Shown here piece after piece: positions 33,354 through 40,796 of a stretch of DNA of 40,796 nt. The notes under the pieces are model-generated. The model was not told where the DNA came from. It saw nothing but the letters and a program-made list of their open reading frames with translations, and ran no database searches. The position numbers and the translations under genes are program-made. Source of the stretch: Candidatus Stahliibacteriota bacterium (lineage in GTDB: Bacteria; Hydrothermota; Tepidihabitantia; SM23-42); NCBI GenBank assembly GCA_030602565.1, contig JAUVZL010000021.1, forward strand, positions 1 to 40,796, written 5' to 3'. Every line of letters begins with the position of its first letter. Position 1 is the stretch's first letter.

Positions 33354-33418
33354 AGACGCAACGAGAGACTCGTCGCAGTCCAAACCTAAAAAGGACGTAA
33401 TGAGAAATTCGTTGAATC
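33354..33418. repeat. REP-like palindromes downstream of the RAYT gene
   Basis: GACGCAACGAG-AGA-CTCGTCGC (33354-33380) is followed by a degenerate copy GACGTAATGAG...TTCGTTGAATCC (33394-33418). The second contains the ATG of pdp, so the repeat seems to have supplied the start codon region. Confidence 0.65.
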
Positions 33419-34731
33419 CAAAAGTTATTATTCGTAAAAAACGCGATGGTAAAAAATTAAATGAACACGAAATAAAGTATCTGATTTCTGAATACACAAA
33501 ATACAATATCCCTGACTATCAACTGGCTGCTTTTTTAATGGCGGTGTATTTTCAGGGTATGGATTTTAAAGAAACCACTGATTTGATGCAAGCCATGATG
33601 CACACTGGAAAGACGCTCAACCTTTCAGAAATTAAAAAGCCAAAGATCGACAAGCATTCTACGGGCGGCGTCGGTGATAAGGTATCACTTATTCTGGCAC
33701 CTTTGATGGCATCATGTGGTATCTGTGTTCCCATGATCTCGGGTCGCGGTCTGGGGCATACAGGTGGTACTTTAGACAAATTAGAATCAATCCCCGGGTT
33801 TCGCACTAATCTAACGCTCAAAGCATTCAAGCGCCAGTTAAAAAAACTCGGCGTTGCCATGATTGGGCAAACCGCAGAAATTGCGCCAGCCGACAAAAAA
33901 ATATATGCCTTGCGCGATGTAACAGCAACGGTTGATTCAATACCACTCATATCTGCAAGTATTATGTCGAAAAAGCTTGCTGAAGACCTCGATGGTCTGG
34001 TGCTCGATGTTAAGTTTGGCAGTGGCGCATTCATGGCCGATTTAGAAAAAGCAAAAAGACTCGCGCGCACCATGATTCAAATCGGCAAACGCTTTGGAGT
34101 GCAACGAGACTCTCGTTGCAGAAAAATTAAAGTCATCGCCATCCTAACTGACATGAATAATCCTTTGGGAAAATATATTGGTAATTCTCTGGAAGTTATT
34201 GAGGCGATTGAATCATTAAAGGGCAGGGGTCCAAAGGATTTGATGGAAGTTACGTTCGCGCTTGGCAAGGCAATGCTTAAGCTCGCTAAAATTAAAGGCG
34301 GGAAAAAACTCATTGAGAAAAAGATAGCAAACAGTGAAGCCTTAAATAAATTTAAAGAGATTATTTATTATCAGAGTGGTGATGTCCGTATCATTGATGA
34401 TTATTCACGTTTACCAGTAGCAAAAAATAGAATTAAAATCAAAGCACAACAAACAGGGTATATACATCATATTGATACTTTTGATATCGGTCTGTTGCTC
34501 GTACAATTGGGCGGGGGTAGACTTAAAAAAGAAGACAAACTCGACCCATCATGCGGGTTTAAAATCCACAAAAAGATTGGTGATTATGTAAAAAAAGGCG
34601 AATGTTTAATGGAAATCATTTGTGACAATCGATCTAAAGCAAGGGCTGTGGCCAAACAAATGCATGCAGTATTTACGATCAAAAGAAAATCCTGCCGTAG
34701 TAAAAAATTGATACGAGAAACAATTCATTAG
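33400..34731 (+). CDS. pdp: Pyrimidine-nucleoside phosphorylase with palindrome insert
   Basis: 443 residues. The family signature KHSTGGVGDKVSLILAPL and SGRGLGHTGGTLDKLESIPGF are intact, as are KKLAEDLDGLVLDVKFGSGAFM and the C-terminal QTGYIHHIDTFDIG. It phosphorolyses thymidine/uridine to base and (deoxy)ribose 1-phosphate. In related enzymes IGKRxG is followed at once by the TxAVI(S/T)DM strand, but here about nine extra residues (VQRDSRCRK) intervene, encoded by a 21-bp palindrome of the neighbouring RAYT's repeat family. The frame stays open, and the site is a surface turn before a strand. The native start may be TTG 33412 (MNPKVIIRKKRDGK); ATG 33400 lies in a degenerate repeat. Confidence 0.88.
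   Translation: MRNSLNPKVIIRKKRDGKKLNEHEIKYLISEYTKYNIPDYQLAAFLMAVYFQGMDFKETTDLMQAMMHTGKTLNLSEIKKPKIDKHSTGGVGDKVSLILAPLMASCGICVPMISGRGLGHTGGTLDKLESIPGFRTNLTLKAFKRQLKKLGVAMIGQTAEIAPADKKIYALRDVTATVDSIPLISASIMSKKLAEDLDGLVLDVKFGSGAFMADLEKAKRLARTMIQIGKRFGVQRDSRCRKIKVIAILTDMNNPLGKYIGNSLEVIEAIESLKGRGPKDLMEVTFALGKAMLKLAKIKGGKKLIEKKIANSEALNKFKEIIYYQSGDVRIIDDYSRLPVAKNRIKIKAQQTGYIHHIDTFDIGLLLVQLGGGRLKKEDKLDPSCGFKIHKKIGDYVKKGECLMEIICDNRSKARAVAKQMHAVFTIKRKSCRSKKLIRETIH
34100..34120. repeat. REP-like palindrome inside pdp
   Basis: Perfect stem TGCAACGAGA / TCTCGTTGCA around a single C, preceded by GGAG as in the copies at 32678 and 32708. Its 21 bp keep the reading frame and encode the extra residues of pdp. 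Confidence 0.85.
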
Positions 34732-34784
34732 CACATTCTCGCACTACGGTAATTCTCCAATTGGCATAATGGCGTAGTGAGAAG

Positions 34785-36197
34785 TTAATCCCAGCGGATA
34801 ATCCCGAGCTGTTCAGCTTTTCCGAATTTTATTAAGTATGCATCAGACCCCTTATCTGACACGCTTTCTACACCAACGCAGAAACTTCTAAATGCGGTTG
34901 GCCTGCATACTGTCCCGACCTTTGCGTATCTTATAAACCAGGAAATAAATCCTTTGGTATTGTGTTTCAAAACCAATACATCATCGCCCACATATCCAGT
35001 TATGTAGAAATTATTGACGTCGTGCTGTGTTGGAGAATGGATTATTCTAGGTCCGTGCAGACAGGGTTTTGCTGATTCGTTTTTTCTCCCTTTGAATGCT
35101 TTTGTCCATATTTCGTTGCCGGTTAGATCATACTTCACAGTAAGCACTTCACTCACGCCATCTTCGTTCTCGCTGCTGCCAATAGCATAGACATACAATG
35201 ACCCCGCGTATGAATCCTCCACAATCAAGGCATTGGCGACATCATCCTGATGCGCTGGTCCATCAAAGCATTTTTCAAACAGGAGACTGTCGTTTTTATC
35301 ATAGACTACAGTTACGTAGTCCTTGCCAGTTTTATTGTTGTGGGTTGTACCCAGAAGATAAACATTACCATGCTCATCAATTCGTGCATCTGCCAATGAA
35401 ATCTCCTGCATAGAAGTTTCGCACTTTGTCAGATTCACAAGCTTCCCAAGACTATCATATTTCATGAAAAAGAAATCCTTGTTATGTTTTAGATGACCGG
35501 CAACCAGAAACTGGTCATTCTTGCTAAAGCCAAACTTTAAGGTATCAAAGACAAGAGCAGGGTTATGATATTTGTTCAACCAAGCCAGTTCTCCTGAAGG
35601 TCGATATTTGGCAATGAAGATATCTATAGAATCTGCGGAATTAGTTGTCCAGCCAGCTATATAGAGGTTATTCAAGTGGTCGCTCAGCAATACACTCGTT
35701 ATCTCGCCTCGGGATTTTTCAACAACCTTGTCCCATTGTACATTACCAAGGCTATCATATTGTATCAGGACTACGGCGTTGACATCTTTTAAGTCAGTGG
35801 TTTGTGCCAGTACATAAATGTCATGTTTAACCTCGACAATTTCACCTGTGATGGCACGGATAGCATTCCCTTTTGAAGATTTCAAGCCTTGCGATTCATA
35901 GACTGTGTGCCAGATGAGTTCACCATCAGCATCATAGTTTGCAGTAATGCAGACTGATTCCTTCTCATCTATCCAGTATGCCCCAGTAACAACATAAGAA
36001 TGTGTCTTTGAAGAAGAAACTCCTTTGACTCGGTGGTCGTAGTTGTGTGAACTAGTATATGTCCTTGAAGAAGAAATCCCATTGATTCGATAATTACCTG
36101 GACCTGCTGGTTCGAATTTTACTTCCCATTTGGTCTCCATTTCACTACAATTCACGATCAAAATTATTGATAGGACTATATATACTATGTTCTTCAT
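34785..36197 (-). CDS. Putative lipoprotein with propeller-type repeats
   Basis: 470 residues. The N-terminus (IVYIVLSIILIVNCSEM) is a signal sequence with Cys17 as a possible lipid site, although Asn before the Cys is unusual for a lipobox. Repeats such as LIQYDSLGNVQWDKVV, YRPSGELAWLNKYH and VKYDLTGNEIWTKAFKG recur every 50 or so residues, resembling secreted SBBP/PQQ-like beta-propellers and the 1322 protein. Residues 39-75 contain a tandem 19-residue duplication (GISSSRTY..., GVSSSKTH...). It starts 6 nt after the -10 box. Role unknown; probably an envelope protein. Confidence 0.75.
   Translation of the reverse strand: MKNIVYIVLSIILIVNCSEMETKWEVKFEPAGPGNYRINGISSSRTYTSSHNYDHRVKGVSSSKTHSYVVTGAYWIDEKESVCITANYDADGELIWHTVYESQGLKSSKGNAIRAITGEIVEVKHDIYVLAQTTDLKDVNAVVLIQYDSLGNVQWDKVVEKSRGEITSVLLSDHLNNLYIAGWTTNSADSIDIFIAKYRPSGELAWLNKYHNPALVFDTLKFGFSKNDQFLVAGHLKHNKDFFFMKYDSLGKLVNLTKCETSMQEISLADARIDEHGNVYLLGTTHNNKTGKDYVTVVYDKNDSLLFEKCFDGPAHQDDVANALIVEDSYAGSLYVYAIGSSENEDGVSEVLTVKYDLTGNEIWTKAFKGRKNESAKPCLHGPRIIHSPTQHDVNNFYITGYVGDDVLVLKHNTKGFISWFIRYAKVGTVCRPTAFRSFCVGVESVSDKGSDAYLIKFGKAEQLGIIRWD
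36001..36114. repeat. 57-bp imperfect tandem duplication inside the lipoprotein gene
   Basis: The segment starting at 36001 repeats at 36058 with the shared core TTGAAGAAGAAA and TTGAnTCG further on. The period of 57 bp keeps the frame (19 codons). Confidence 0.55.
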
Positions 36198-36203
36198 AAT
36201 GAT

Positions 36204-36231
36204 ATTATAGTAGTAGATAGTTAAGTGTCAA
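36204..36231 (-). promoter_or_regulatory. Leaderless promoter of the lipoprotein
   Basis: On the minus strand TTGACA (36231-36226), 16-nt spacer, TATAAT (36209-36204); the ATG at 36197 is 6 nt downstream. Confidence 0.82.
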
Positions 36232-36253
36232 GAGGCTAATCATCCGCTTCCTC

Positions 36254-36281
36254 TTGACTTTGTGACGATTTTAATTATGAT
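36254..36281 (+). promoter_or_regulatory. recA promoter
   Basis: TTGACT at 36254-36259, 16-nt spacer, TATGAT at 36276-36281. The start site near 36288 leaves a leader of about 10 nt made almost entirely of the AAGGAGG ribosome site. It is divergent from the lipoprotein promoter, with 22 bp between the two -35 boxes. I see no obvious LexA-type palindrome. Confidence 0.7.
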
Positions 36282-36297
36282 ATAGGCAAGGAGGAAT

Positions 36298-37341
36298 ATG
36301 GCAAAAGACGATAAACAAAAAGTCTTGAATGTAGCAATCAGTCAAATTGAAAAACAATTCGGTAAAGGATCCATTATGCGCCTTGGCGACAAAGGAGCAA
36401 GAGTAGATGTCAAAGTGATTCCAACTGGCTCAATCGGTCTTGACTTTGCCCTGGGCGTTGGCGGATTCCCACGCGGTCGGGTTGTTGAGATATTTGGCCC
36501 AGAAGCAGGTGGTAAGACCACCCTTGCCTTGGAGGCTATTGCTCAAGCTCAAAAAGCTGGTGGAACCGCGATCTTCATTGATGTCGAACACGCTTTTGAC
36601 CCAAGTTATGCTCAAAATCTTGGGATCAATCTAACCGACCTGCTCATTTCCCAACCAGATACTGCTGAACAGGCTTTAGAAATTACCGAAATCCTAACCC
36701 GTTCTGGCGGCGTTGATATTGTCGTGCTTGATTCAGTTGCTGCCTTAGTACCGAAAGCTGAGATTGCCGGAGAAATGGGTGAACTACAAGTCGGCTTGAT
36801 TGCCCGTCTCATGTCTCAAGCACTGAGAAAACTGACTGGCGTCATCAGCAAATCAAATACCTGCGCAGTTTTCATCAACCAAATACGCTACAAAATCGGG
36901 GTTATCTATGGTTCACCCGAAACAACACCTGGCGGCATGGCGTTAAAGTTTCATTCGTCAATCCGATGTGATATTAGACGGATCGCCACGATAAAGAAAG
37001 GTGATACAATGATCGGTTCGAGAACAAGGGTTAGGGTAGTAAAGAACAAACTCGCCCCACCTTTTAAGAAAGTGGAGTTCGATATTATTTATGGAGAAGG
37101 AATATCCAAATATGGAGAATTAGTCGATATCGGCGTGGATCTGAATATTATCCAGAAAGCAGGTTCCTGGTATTCTTACGGCGACGAACGAATCGGCCAA
37201 GGACGTGATGCCGTAATCGAGTTATTAAAAACAGATAGCGACATCGCCCAGAAAATCGAACAGAAAATACGGGCAGAGATGAAGCCTGCACAGATATCCA
37301 AGCGTGAAGATAAGCAAGATCGAAGCTCAGAAAAAAAATAG
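36298..37341 (+). CDS. recA: Recombinase RecA
   Basis: 347 residues, full length and free of an intein. Walker A reads [10 protein letters not shown], Walker B is [17 protein letters not shown], and the L2 loop region ([30 protein letters not shown]) is intact. It forms filaments on single-stranded DNA for strand exchange and SOS signalling. Strong AAGGAGG site. recX overlaps its last 38 bases, and alaS follows, an arrangement common in many bacteria. Confidence 0.97.
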   Translation: MAKDDKQKVLNVAISQIEKQFGKGSIMRLGDKGARVDVKVIPTGSIGLDFALGVGGFPRGRVVEIFGPEAGGKTTLALEAIAQAQKAGGTAIFIDVEHAFDPSYAQNLGINLTDLLISQPDTAEQALEITEILTRSGGVDIVVLDSVAALVPKAEIAGEMGELQVGLIARLMSQALRKLTGVISKSNTCAVFINQIRYKIGVIYGSPETTPGGMALKFHSSIRCDIRRIATIKKGDTMIGSRTRVRVVKNKLAPPFKKVEFDIIYGEGISKYGELVDIGVDLNIIQKAGSWYSYGDERIGQGRDAVIELLKTDSDIAQKIEQKIRAEMKPAQISKREDKQDRSSEKK

Positions 37342-37939
37342 GAAACGTTGTTCTATATTTATCGACGGTGAATTCAGATTTGGATTACCCGAGAAAATAG
37401 TTCTCCAGTATGGTTTGTATGAAGGTATTGAAATTACCGACCGAGAAATTGATGAAATTGTGCACCATGCAGAAAAAGCCAAAATCATGGAGCGGGCATT
37501 CAAAATACTCCACTATCGTGAAAGGTCAGTTGAGGAACTCAGGGATAGACTGATGCGTATTGGTTTTGACAATTCACTCGTAGATGAAGTAATTGACGAA
37601 TTGATCGCTGATAAAACACTTGACGATGAACGGTTTGCCAGGGCTTTTGTAAATGACTATACAAGCTTAAAGCCAAAGGGGAATCGTTTCATCTTAAGCG
37701 AACTGATTAGAAGGGGTGTTGATAGGGAAATCATTACGAATTTGCTTGACACAAGGGATGAGGGAGAACTGATAAGAAATTACATCGAAAAAAAAGCGCG
37801 CAATTTAGATATGAAAAACCCTAAAGAACGCCAGAAACTTGTCCGTCGCTTACTGGTTCGAGGATTCACCCCAAGCCTTGTATATGAAATTATTAACGAA
37901 CCCTCACCTTTCTCTCCCCCTTCAAAGGGGGAGAGATAA
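37304..37939 (+). CDS. recX: Regulatory protein RecX with palindrome-derived C-terminus
   Basis: 211 residues. Three-helix RecX repeats: [39 protein letters not shown] and a C-terminal [16 protein letters not shown]. It modulates RecA filaments. GTG start at 37304 inside recA. The last residues, [13 protein letters not shown], are encoded by a CTCTCCCCC/GGGGGAGAG hairpin, which also contributes the stop codon region, so the native C-terminus seems to have been replaced or extended by a repeat. Confidence 0.88.
   Translation: MKISKIEAQKKNRKRCSIFIDGEFRFGLPEKIVLQYGLYEGIEITDREIDEIVHHAEKAKIMERAFKILHYRERSVEELRDRLMRIGFDNSLVDEVIDELIADKTLDDERFARAFVNDYTSLKPKGNRFILSELIRRGVDREIITNLLDTRDEGELIRNYIEKKARNLDMKNPKERQKLVRRLLVRGFTPSLVYEIINEPSPFSPPSKGER
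37912..37935. repeat. Palindrome forming the recX 3' end
   Basis: CTCTCCCCC-TTCAAA-GGGGGAGAG, followed by ATAAAGAGAGGGGG, the latter being the purine-rich site ahead of alaS. Related to the hairpins in the epimerase gene and before queD. Confidence 0.75.
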
Positions 37940-37957
37940 AGAGAGGGGGATAGATAT

Positions 37958-40507
37958 ATGAAAAGCAATGAACTGCGCACAAGTTTCCTGGAATTCTTTA
38001 AAGATAAAGACCATACCATTGTTCCTTCAATGTCATTGATTCCAAGAGATGACCCGAGTTTATTGTTCACAAGTGCCGGCTGTGTGCAGTTTAAACCTTT
38101 GTGGACAGGCTCTGTGCCCCTGCCGTATAAACGCGCAACAAGTGTGCAAAAATGTTTCAGGACATCGGATTTAGATAATGTGGGAAAGACCAGACGCCAC
38201 CATACGTTCTTTGAAATGCTGGGCAATTTTTCATTTGGCGACTATTTTAAGGAAGACGCTATTTTATGGGCATGGGAATACCTGCTTGAGGTGCTGGGAA
38301 TCGACCCGACCAGATTGTCTGTCTCAGTATATAAGGATGATGATGAGGCATATGATATCTGGCATAAGAAGATTGGTTTGAAAAAAGAAAGAATCTTCAG
38401 GTTCGGTGATGAGGATAACTTCTGGGGACCAGCAGGCAACTCAGGACCTTGTGGTCCCTGCTCAGAAATATTTTTTGACCTTGGCGAGAAATATTCCTGC
38501 GGTAAGAAAACTTGTGTACCGGGCTGCGACTGCGACCGGTATCCGGAAATCTGGAATCTGGTATTCCCCCAGTTTAACCAGACTGTAGCCGGCGAAAGAT
38601 TACCTCTAAAGAACCGCGGGGTGGATACGGGCATGGGTTTTGAAAGACTTGCAGCGGTCCTGCAAAATAAGGACTCGGTTTTTCAGACCGACCTGTTTTA
38701 TCCTATTATTGAGGATATTATTAAACACAAGAATTTGAAATATGGTGAAGATAGAAGAATTGATGTAGCTATCAATGTGATGGCAGACCACGTCAGGGCA
38801 TTAGTCTTTGCAATAGGTGATGGTATTATCCCTTCAAATGAAGAACGTGGGTATGTGCTACGAAGGATTTTACGTAGGGCTGTCCGATTGTGTCGAAATC
38901 TGGCTATAAATGACCCTTTTCTCTACAGGTTTGTACCGAGGGTTATAGATATGTATAAACCTGCATATGCTGATTTAGTTGAAAGGAGAGAAGAAATCAC
39001 TCTTATTATAAAATCAGAGGAAGAAGGGTTTCTCGCCACCCTGGAAAAGGGCTTGCACCAGTTTGATGAAATATGCAAAACCCGCAATTCTATCTCTGGC
39101 GAACAGGCGTTCAAGCTCTATGATACATACGGATTCCCCATTGAATTAATTCAGGAAATAGCCAAGGAAAAAGGTATTAGTGTTGATGAAAAAGGCTTCA
39201 TGGCTATGCTTGAACAAGCCCGCGAGATCTCAAAAGCAGAAGCAAAATTTATTCCCAAGGGTGAGTGGACTATCTTAAACGATGAAAATGGCACATTCAT
39301 TGGTTACGATAAAGTCAGCGTTGAAACCAAAATAATAAAATTTAATGCACATGAAAAGATCATTGAGATAGTATTAAAAGAATCACCTTTTTACGCTGAG
39401 GCTGGAGGTCAGGTAGGCGACCAAGGTGAAATTGTTGGGGAAGGATTTAAACTTGATGTTAAGGATACTTACTGGCACCAGGGCATGATTGTATGCCATT
39501 GCAAACTTGCTCAAGGTAAGTTTACACCTGGTAAAGTTGTTGCTGAGGTAGATTTAAGGAAACGCAAAGAAAGCGCGCGTGCGCATACGGCAACCCATCT
39601 ACTCCATGCTGCGCTCAGGAAAACCCTTGGCGAACATGCCCGCCAGGAAGGTTCGTTCGTTGAACCAGGAAGGTTCCGTTTTGACTTTACGCACTTTAAG
39701 CCGTTGAGCAACGATGAAATCAATGTCATTGAAAATATAGTAAACGAAAAGGTCCTGGACAATATACCCGTTGAAAAATTCAATACAACATTGGATGAGG
39801 CAAAGCGACTCGGTGCAATGGCGATATTCGGCGAGAAATACGGTGATAAAGTCAGAGTGGTTAAGGTCAATGATTTCTCAATTGAACTCTGCGCTGGGAT
39901 CCACCTCGATAATACCGGTCAAATTGGACTCTTTAAGATTATCTCGCAGGAAGCTGCAGCTGCTGGAATAAGAAGGGTAGAGGCTGTAGTTGGTCTTAGA
40001 TTATTTGAAGCACTGAGGAAGAGTGTAAGCACCATAAAAGAACTCTCCCAAATTCTCGGAACAGATAAAGACCTAATTAAAAAGGCTTATGATTTTCAAG
40101 AAAGATTAAAAGAATTAGAAAAACTGCATCGGGAAACAAGTGTTCAATTAGCACGCATTAAAGCGAATGAATTGGTGAGAAAACTTAAGAAGGAAAAATC
40201 AAAAATCATTGCCCAACAGTTTGACAAGTATAGCCCTGATGCAATAAGATTAACTGCTGATTTTATCAGAGAAGATACAAAGAATTGTATCGGCATTCTC
40301 TATCAAGAAATCAATGGTAAATTAAATTATTTAATTTTTGTGGGACAGAATCTGGTTAAAAAACGTCCAGCCAATAAACTCATCAAAGATGTCAGCAAAA
40401 TCCTTGGCGGCGGCGGGGGTGGTCGACCCCACATGGCAGAAGGCGGCGGTGGCGACCCAAAAAAGGTCGCAGAAGCAATTGATTTTCTGAAAAACAAAAT
40501 CGAGTAG
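37958..40507 (+). CDS. alaS: Alanyl-tRNA synthetase
   Basis: 849 residues, normal length. Class II catalytic core (FTSAGCVQFKPLW, VQKCFRTSDLDNVGKTRRHHTFFEMLGNFSFGDYF), editing domain zinc motifs HTATHLL and CAGIHLDNTG, a coiled-coil linker, and a DHHA1-type glycine-rich end (GGGGGGRPHMAEGGGG). It attaches alanine to tRNA-Ala and clears mischarged Ser/Gly. The AGAGAGGGGGA ribosome site comes from the repeat that ends recX. Last gene of recA-recX-alaS. Confidence 0.97.
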   Translation: MKSNELRTSFLEFFKDKDHTIVPSMSLIPRDDPSLLFTSAGCVQFKPLWTGSVPLPYKRATSVQKCFRTSDLDNVGKTRRHHTFFEMLGNFSFGDYFKEDAILWAWEYLLEVLGIDPTRLSVSVYKDDDEAYDIWHKKIGLKKERIFRFGDEDNFWGPAGNSGPCGPCSEIFFDLGEKYSCGKKTCVPGCDCDRYPEIWNLVFPQFNQTVAGERLPLKNRGVDTGMGFERLAAVLQNKDSVFQTDLFYPIIEDIIKHKNLKYGEDRRIDVAINVMADHVRALVFAIGDGIIPSNEERGYVLRRILRRAVRLCRNLAINDPFLYRFVPRVIDMYKPAYADLVERREEITLIIKSEEEGFLATLEKGLHQFDEICKTRNSISGEQAFKLYDTYGFPIELIQEIAKEKGISVDEKGFMAMLEQAREISKAEAKFIPKGEWTILNDENGTFIGYDKVSVETKIIKFNAHEKIIEIVLKESPFYAEAGGQVGDQGEIVGEGFKLDVKDTYWHQGMIVCHCKLAQGKFTPGKVVAEVDLRKRKESARAHTATHLLHAALRKTLGEHARQEGSFVEPGRFRFDFTHFKPLSNDEINVIENIVNEKVLDNIPVEKFNTTLDEAKRLGAMAIFGEKYGDKVRVVKVNDFSIELCAGIHLDNTGQIGLFKIISQEAAAAGIRRVEAVVGLRLFEALRKSVSTIKELSQILGTDKDLIKKAYDFQERLKELEKLHRETSVQLARIKANELVRKLKKEKSKIIAQQFDKYSPDAIRLTADFIREDTKNCIGILYQEINGKLNYLIFVGQNLVKKRPANKLIKDVSKILGGGGGGRPHMAEGGGGDPKKVAEAIDFLKNKIE

Positions 40508-40508
40508 T

Positions 40509-40655
40509 CCCTCTGATTTATCAGACATGAATTGACCACTATTTTAATGTACAGGTCATTAGCTTTGTTTGATAAATCAAACGACTACAAACACGCACCT
40601 GTAGTTCCCTGATTTATCAGGCATGAACATGGCTATAAGCCCAATAAATTGGGCA
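40509..40655. repeat. Tandem two-hairpin palindromic repeats after alaS
   Basis: Two consecutive units. The first starts GTAGTCCC with hairpin TCTGAT-TT-ATCAGA and ends with TTTGAT-AA-ATCAAA followed by CGACTACA. The second starts TGTAGTTCC with CCTGAT-TT-ATCAGG and ends with CCCAAT-AA-ATTGGG followed by CAACT. The first arm always has loop TT, the second AA. The terminal 141-bp repeat begins at the last ACT. Confidence 0.7.
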
Positions 40656-40796
40656 ACTTATATGTTATACTATAACATGATTATAGAGCTTTCAATAGAA
40701 GCACTAAAGAAAGTCTTTTCTTTAAAGGGAAAGAAAAGAAAGGATTACGCTATCAGCAATTCTTCGGACCAAACAGATATAAATCGCCATCAGCAT
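40656..40796. repeat. Right copy of 141-bp inverted terminal repeat
   Basis: Exact reverse complement of 1-141. It starts 21 bp before the ATG of the truncated ORF, so the repeated element's edge is close to its gene. Confidence 0.95.
40677..40796 (+). CDS. Truncated ORF of a repeated element (first 40 codons)
   Basis: Identical to the left-end ORF, running off the right edge with no stop. A TATACT box (40666-40671) lies 5 nt before the ATG, but no -35 is visible. Possibly a transposase; family not recognised. Confidence 0.45.
   Translation, partial: MIIELSIEALKKVFSLKGKKRKDYAISNSSDQTDINRHQH

Noticed and set aside
36298-37341. Intein or inserted palindrome in recA
   Set aside because: The protein has normal length and all conserved motifs are contiguous.
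1-40796. Linear plasmid or phage with terminal inverted repeats
   Set aside because: The window holds core genes (recA, alaS, scpB, tRNA-Glu) and no replication or structural genes; an ORF is cut off at both ends, which fits an assembly break inside a repeat better than a telomere.

Overview
The window looks like one complete metagenome-style contig of an AT-rich, free-living Gram-negative-type bacterium. Por/T9SS-type C-terminal sorting domains, an RnfB-like protein, an ORF-rich Wzx/Wzy/Wzz locus and the gene mix suggest an FCB-affiliated lineage such as candidate division WOR-3. That placement is an inference from gene content, not a phylogeny. Both ends carry the same perfect 141-bp sequence in inverted orientation, each holding the start of the same truncated ORF running off the contig.

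Layout. 1-1321: terminal repeat, a two-hairpin palindromic repeat, a decayed HEPN/MNT toxin-antitoxin pair (5'-truncated antitoxin, frameshifted toxin) and a gene-free stretch. 1322-2185: small secreted propeller-like protein with a sorting domain. 2367-18925: surface polysaccharide locus with four glycosyltransferases, an unfamiliar beta-propeller protein, Wzx flippase, FkbM methyltransferase, Wzy polymerase, Wzz chain-length regulator, a large secreted glycosidase-like protein, a SAM methyltransferase and a UDP-glucuronate 4-epimerase-like enzyme. 18926-25164: secreted M1 peptidase, rnfB-speB, and a 2Fe-2S/FAD oxidoreductase pair, separated by repeat-filled spacers. 25165-27270: bactofilin, MBL hydrolase and PurQ operon behind a tRNA-Glu. 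27528-34731: two glycosyltransferases, scpB, QueG-like protein, DUF4416, queD, queC, a REP-associated tyrosine transposase (RAYT) and pyrimidine-nucleoside phosphorylase. 34785-40507: putative lipoprotein, then recA-recX-alaS.

Two themes cross the window. First, promoters are uniform: TTGACA/TTGACT, almost always exactly 16 nt, then TATAAT-like. In about seven genes the start codon lies only 6-9 nt past the -10 box, so the transcripts should be leaderless or nearly so; others have a leader of about 10 nt holding only a Shine-Dalgarno sequence. This rule corrects the start of the epimerase (18925).

Second, several families of short palindromic repeats pack the intergenic spaces and also sit in frame inside genes: three hairpins in two insertions in the epimerase, one in pyrimidine-nucleoside phosphorylase, and one forming the RecX C-terminus. 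The phosphorylase insertion belongs to the same family as repeats flanking the adjacent RAYT gene, which suggests a transposase-driven palindrome that can enlarge proteins, comparable in outcome to the Rickettsia palindromic elements. A second family, two hairpins enclosed by GTAGT and ACTAC ends, lies directly against both terminal repeats, suggesting that the truncated terminal element inserts at such units.
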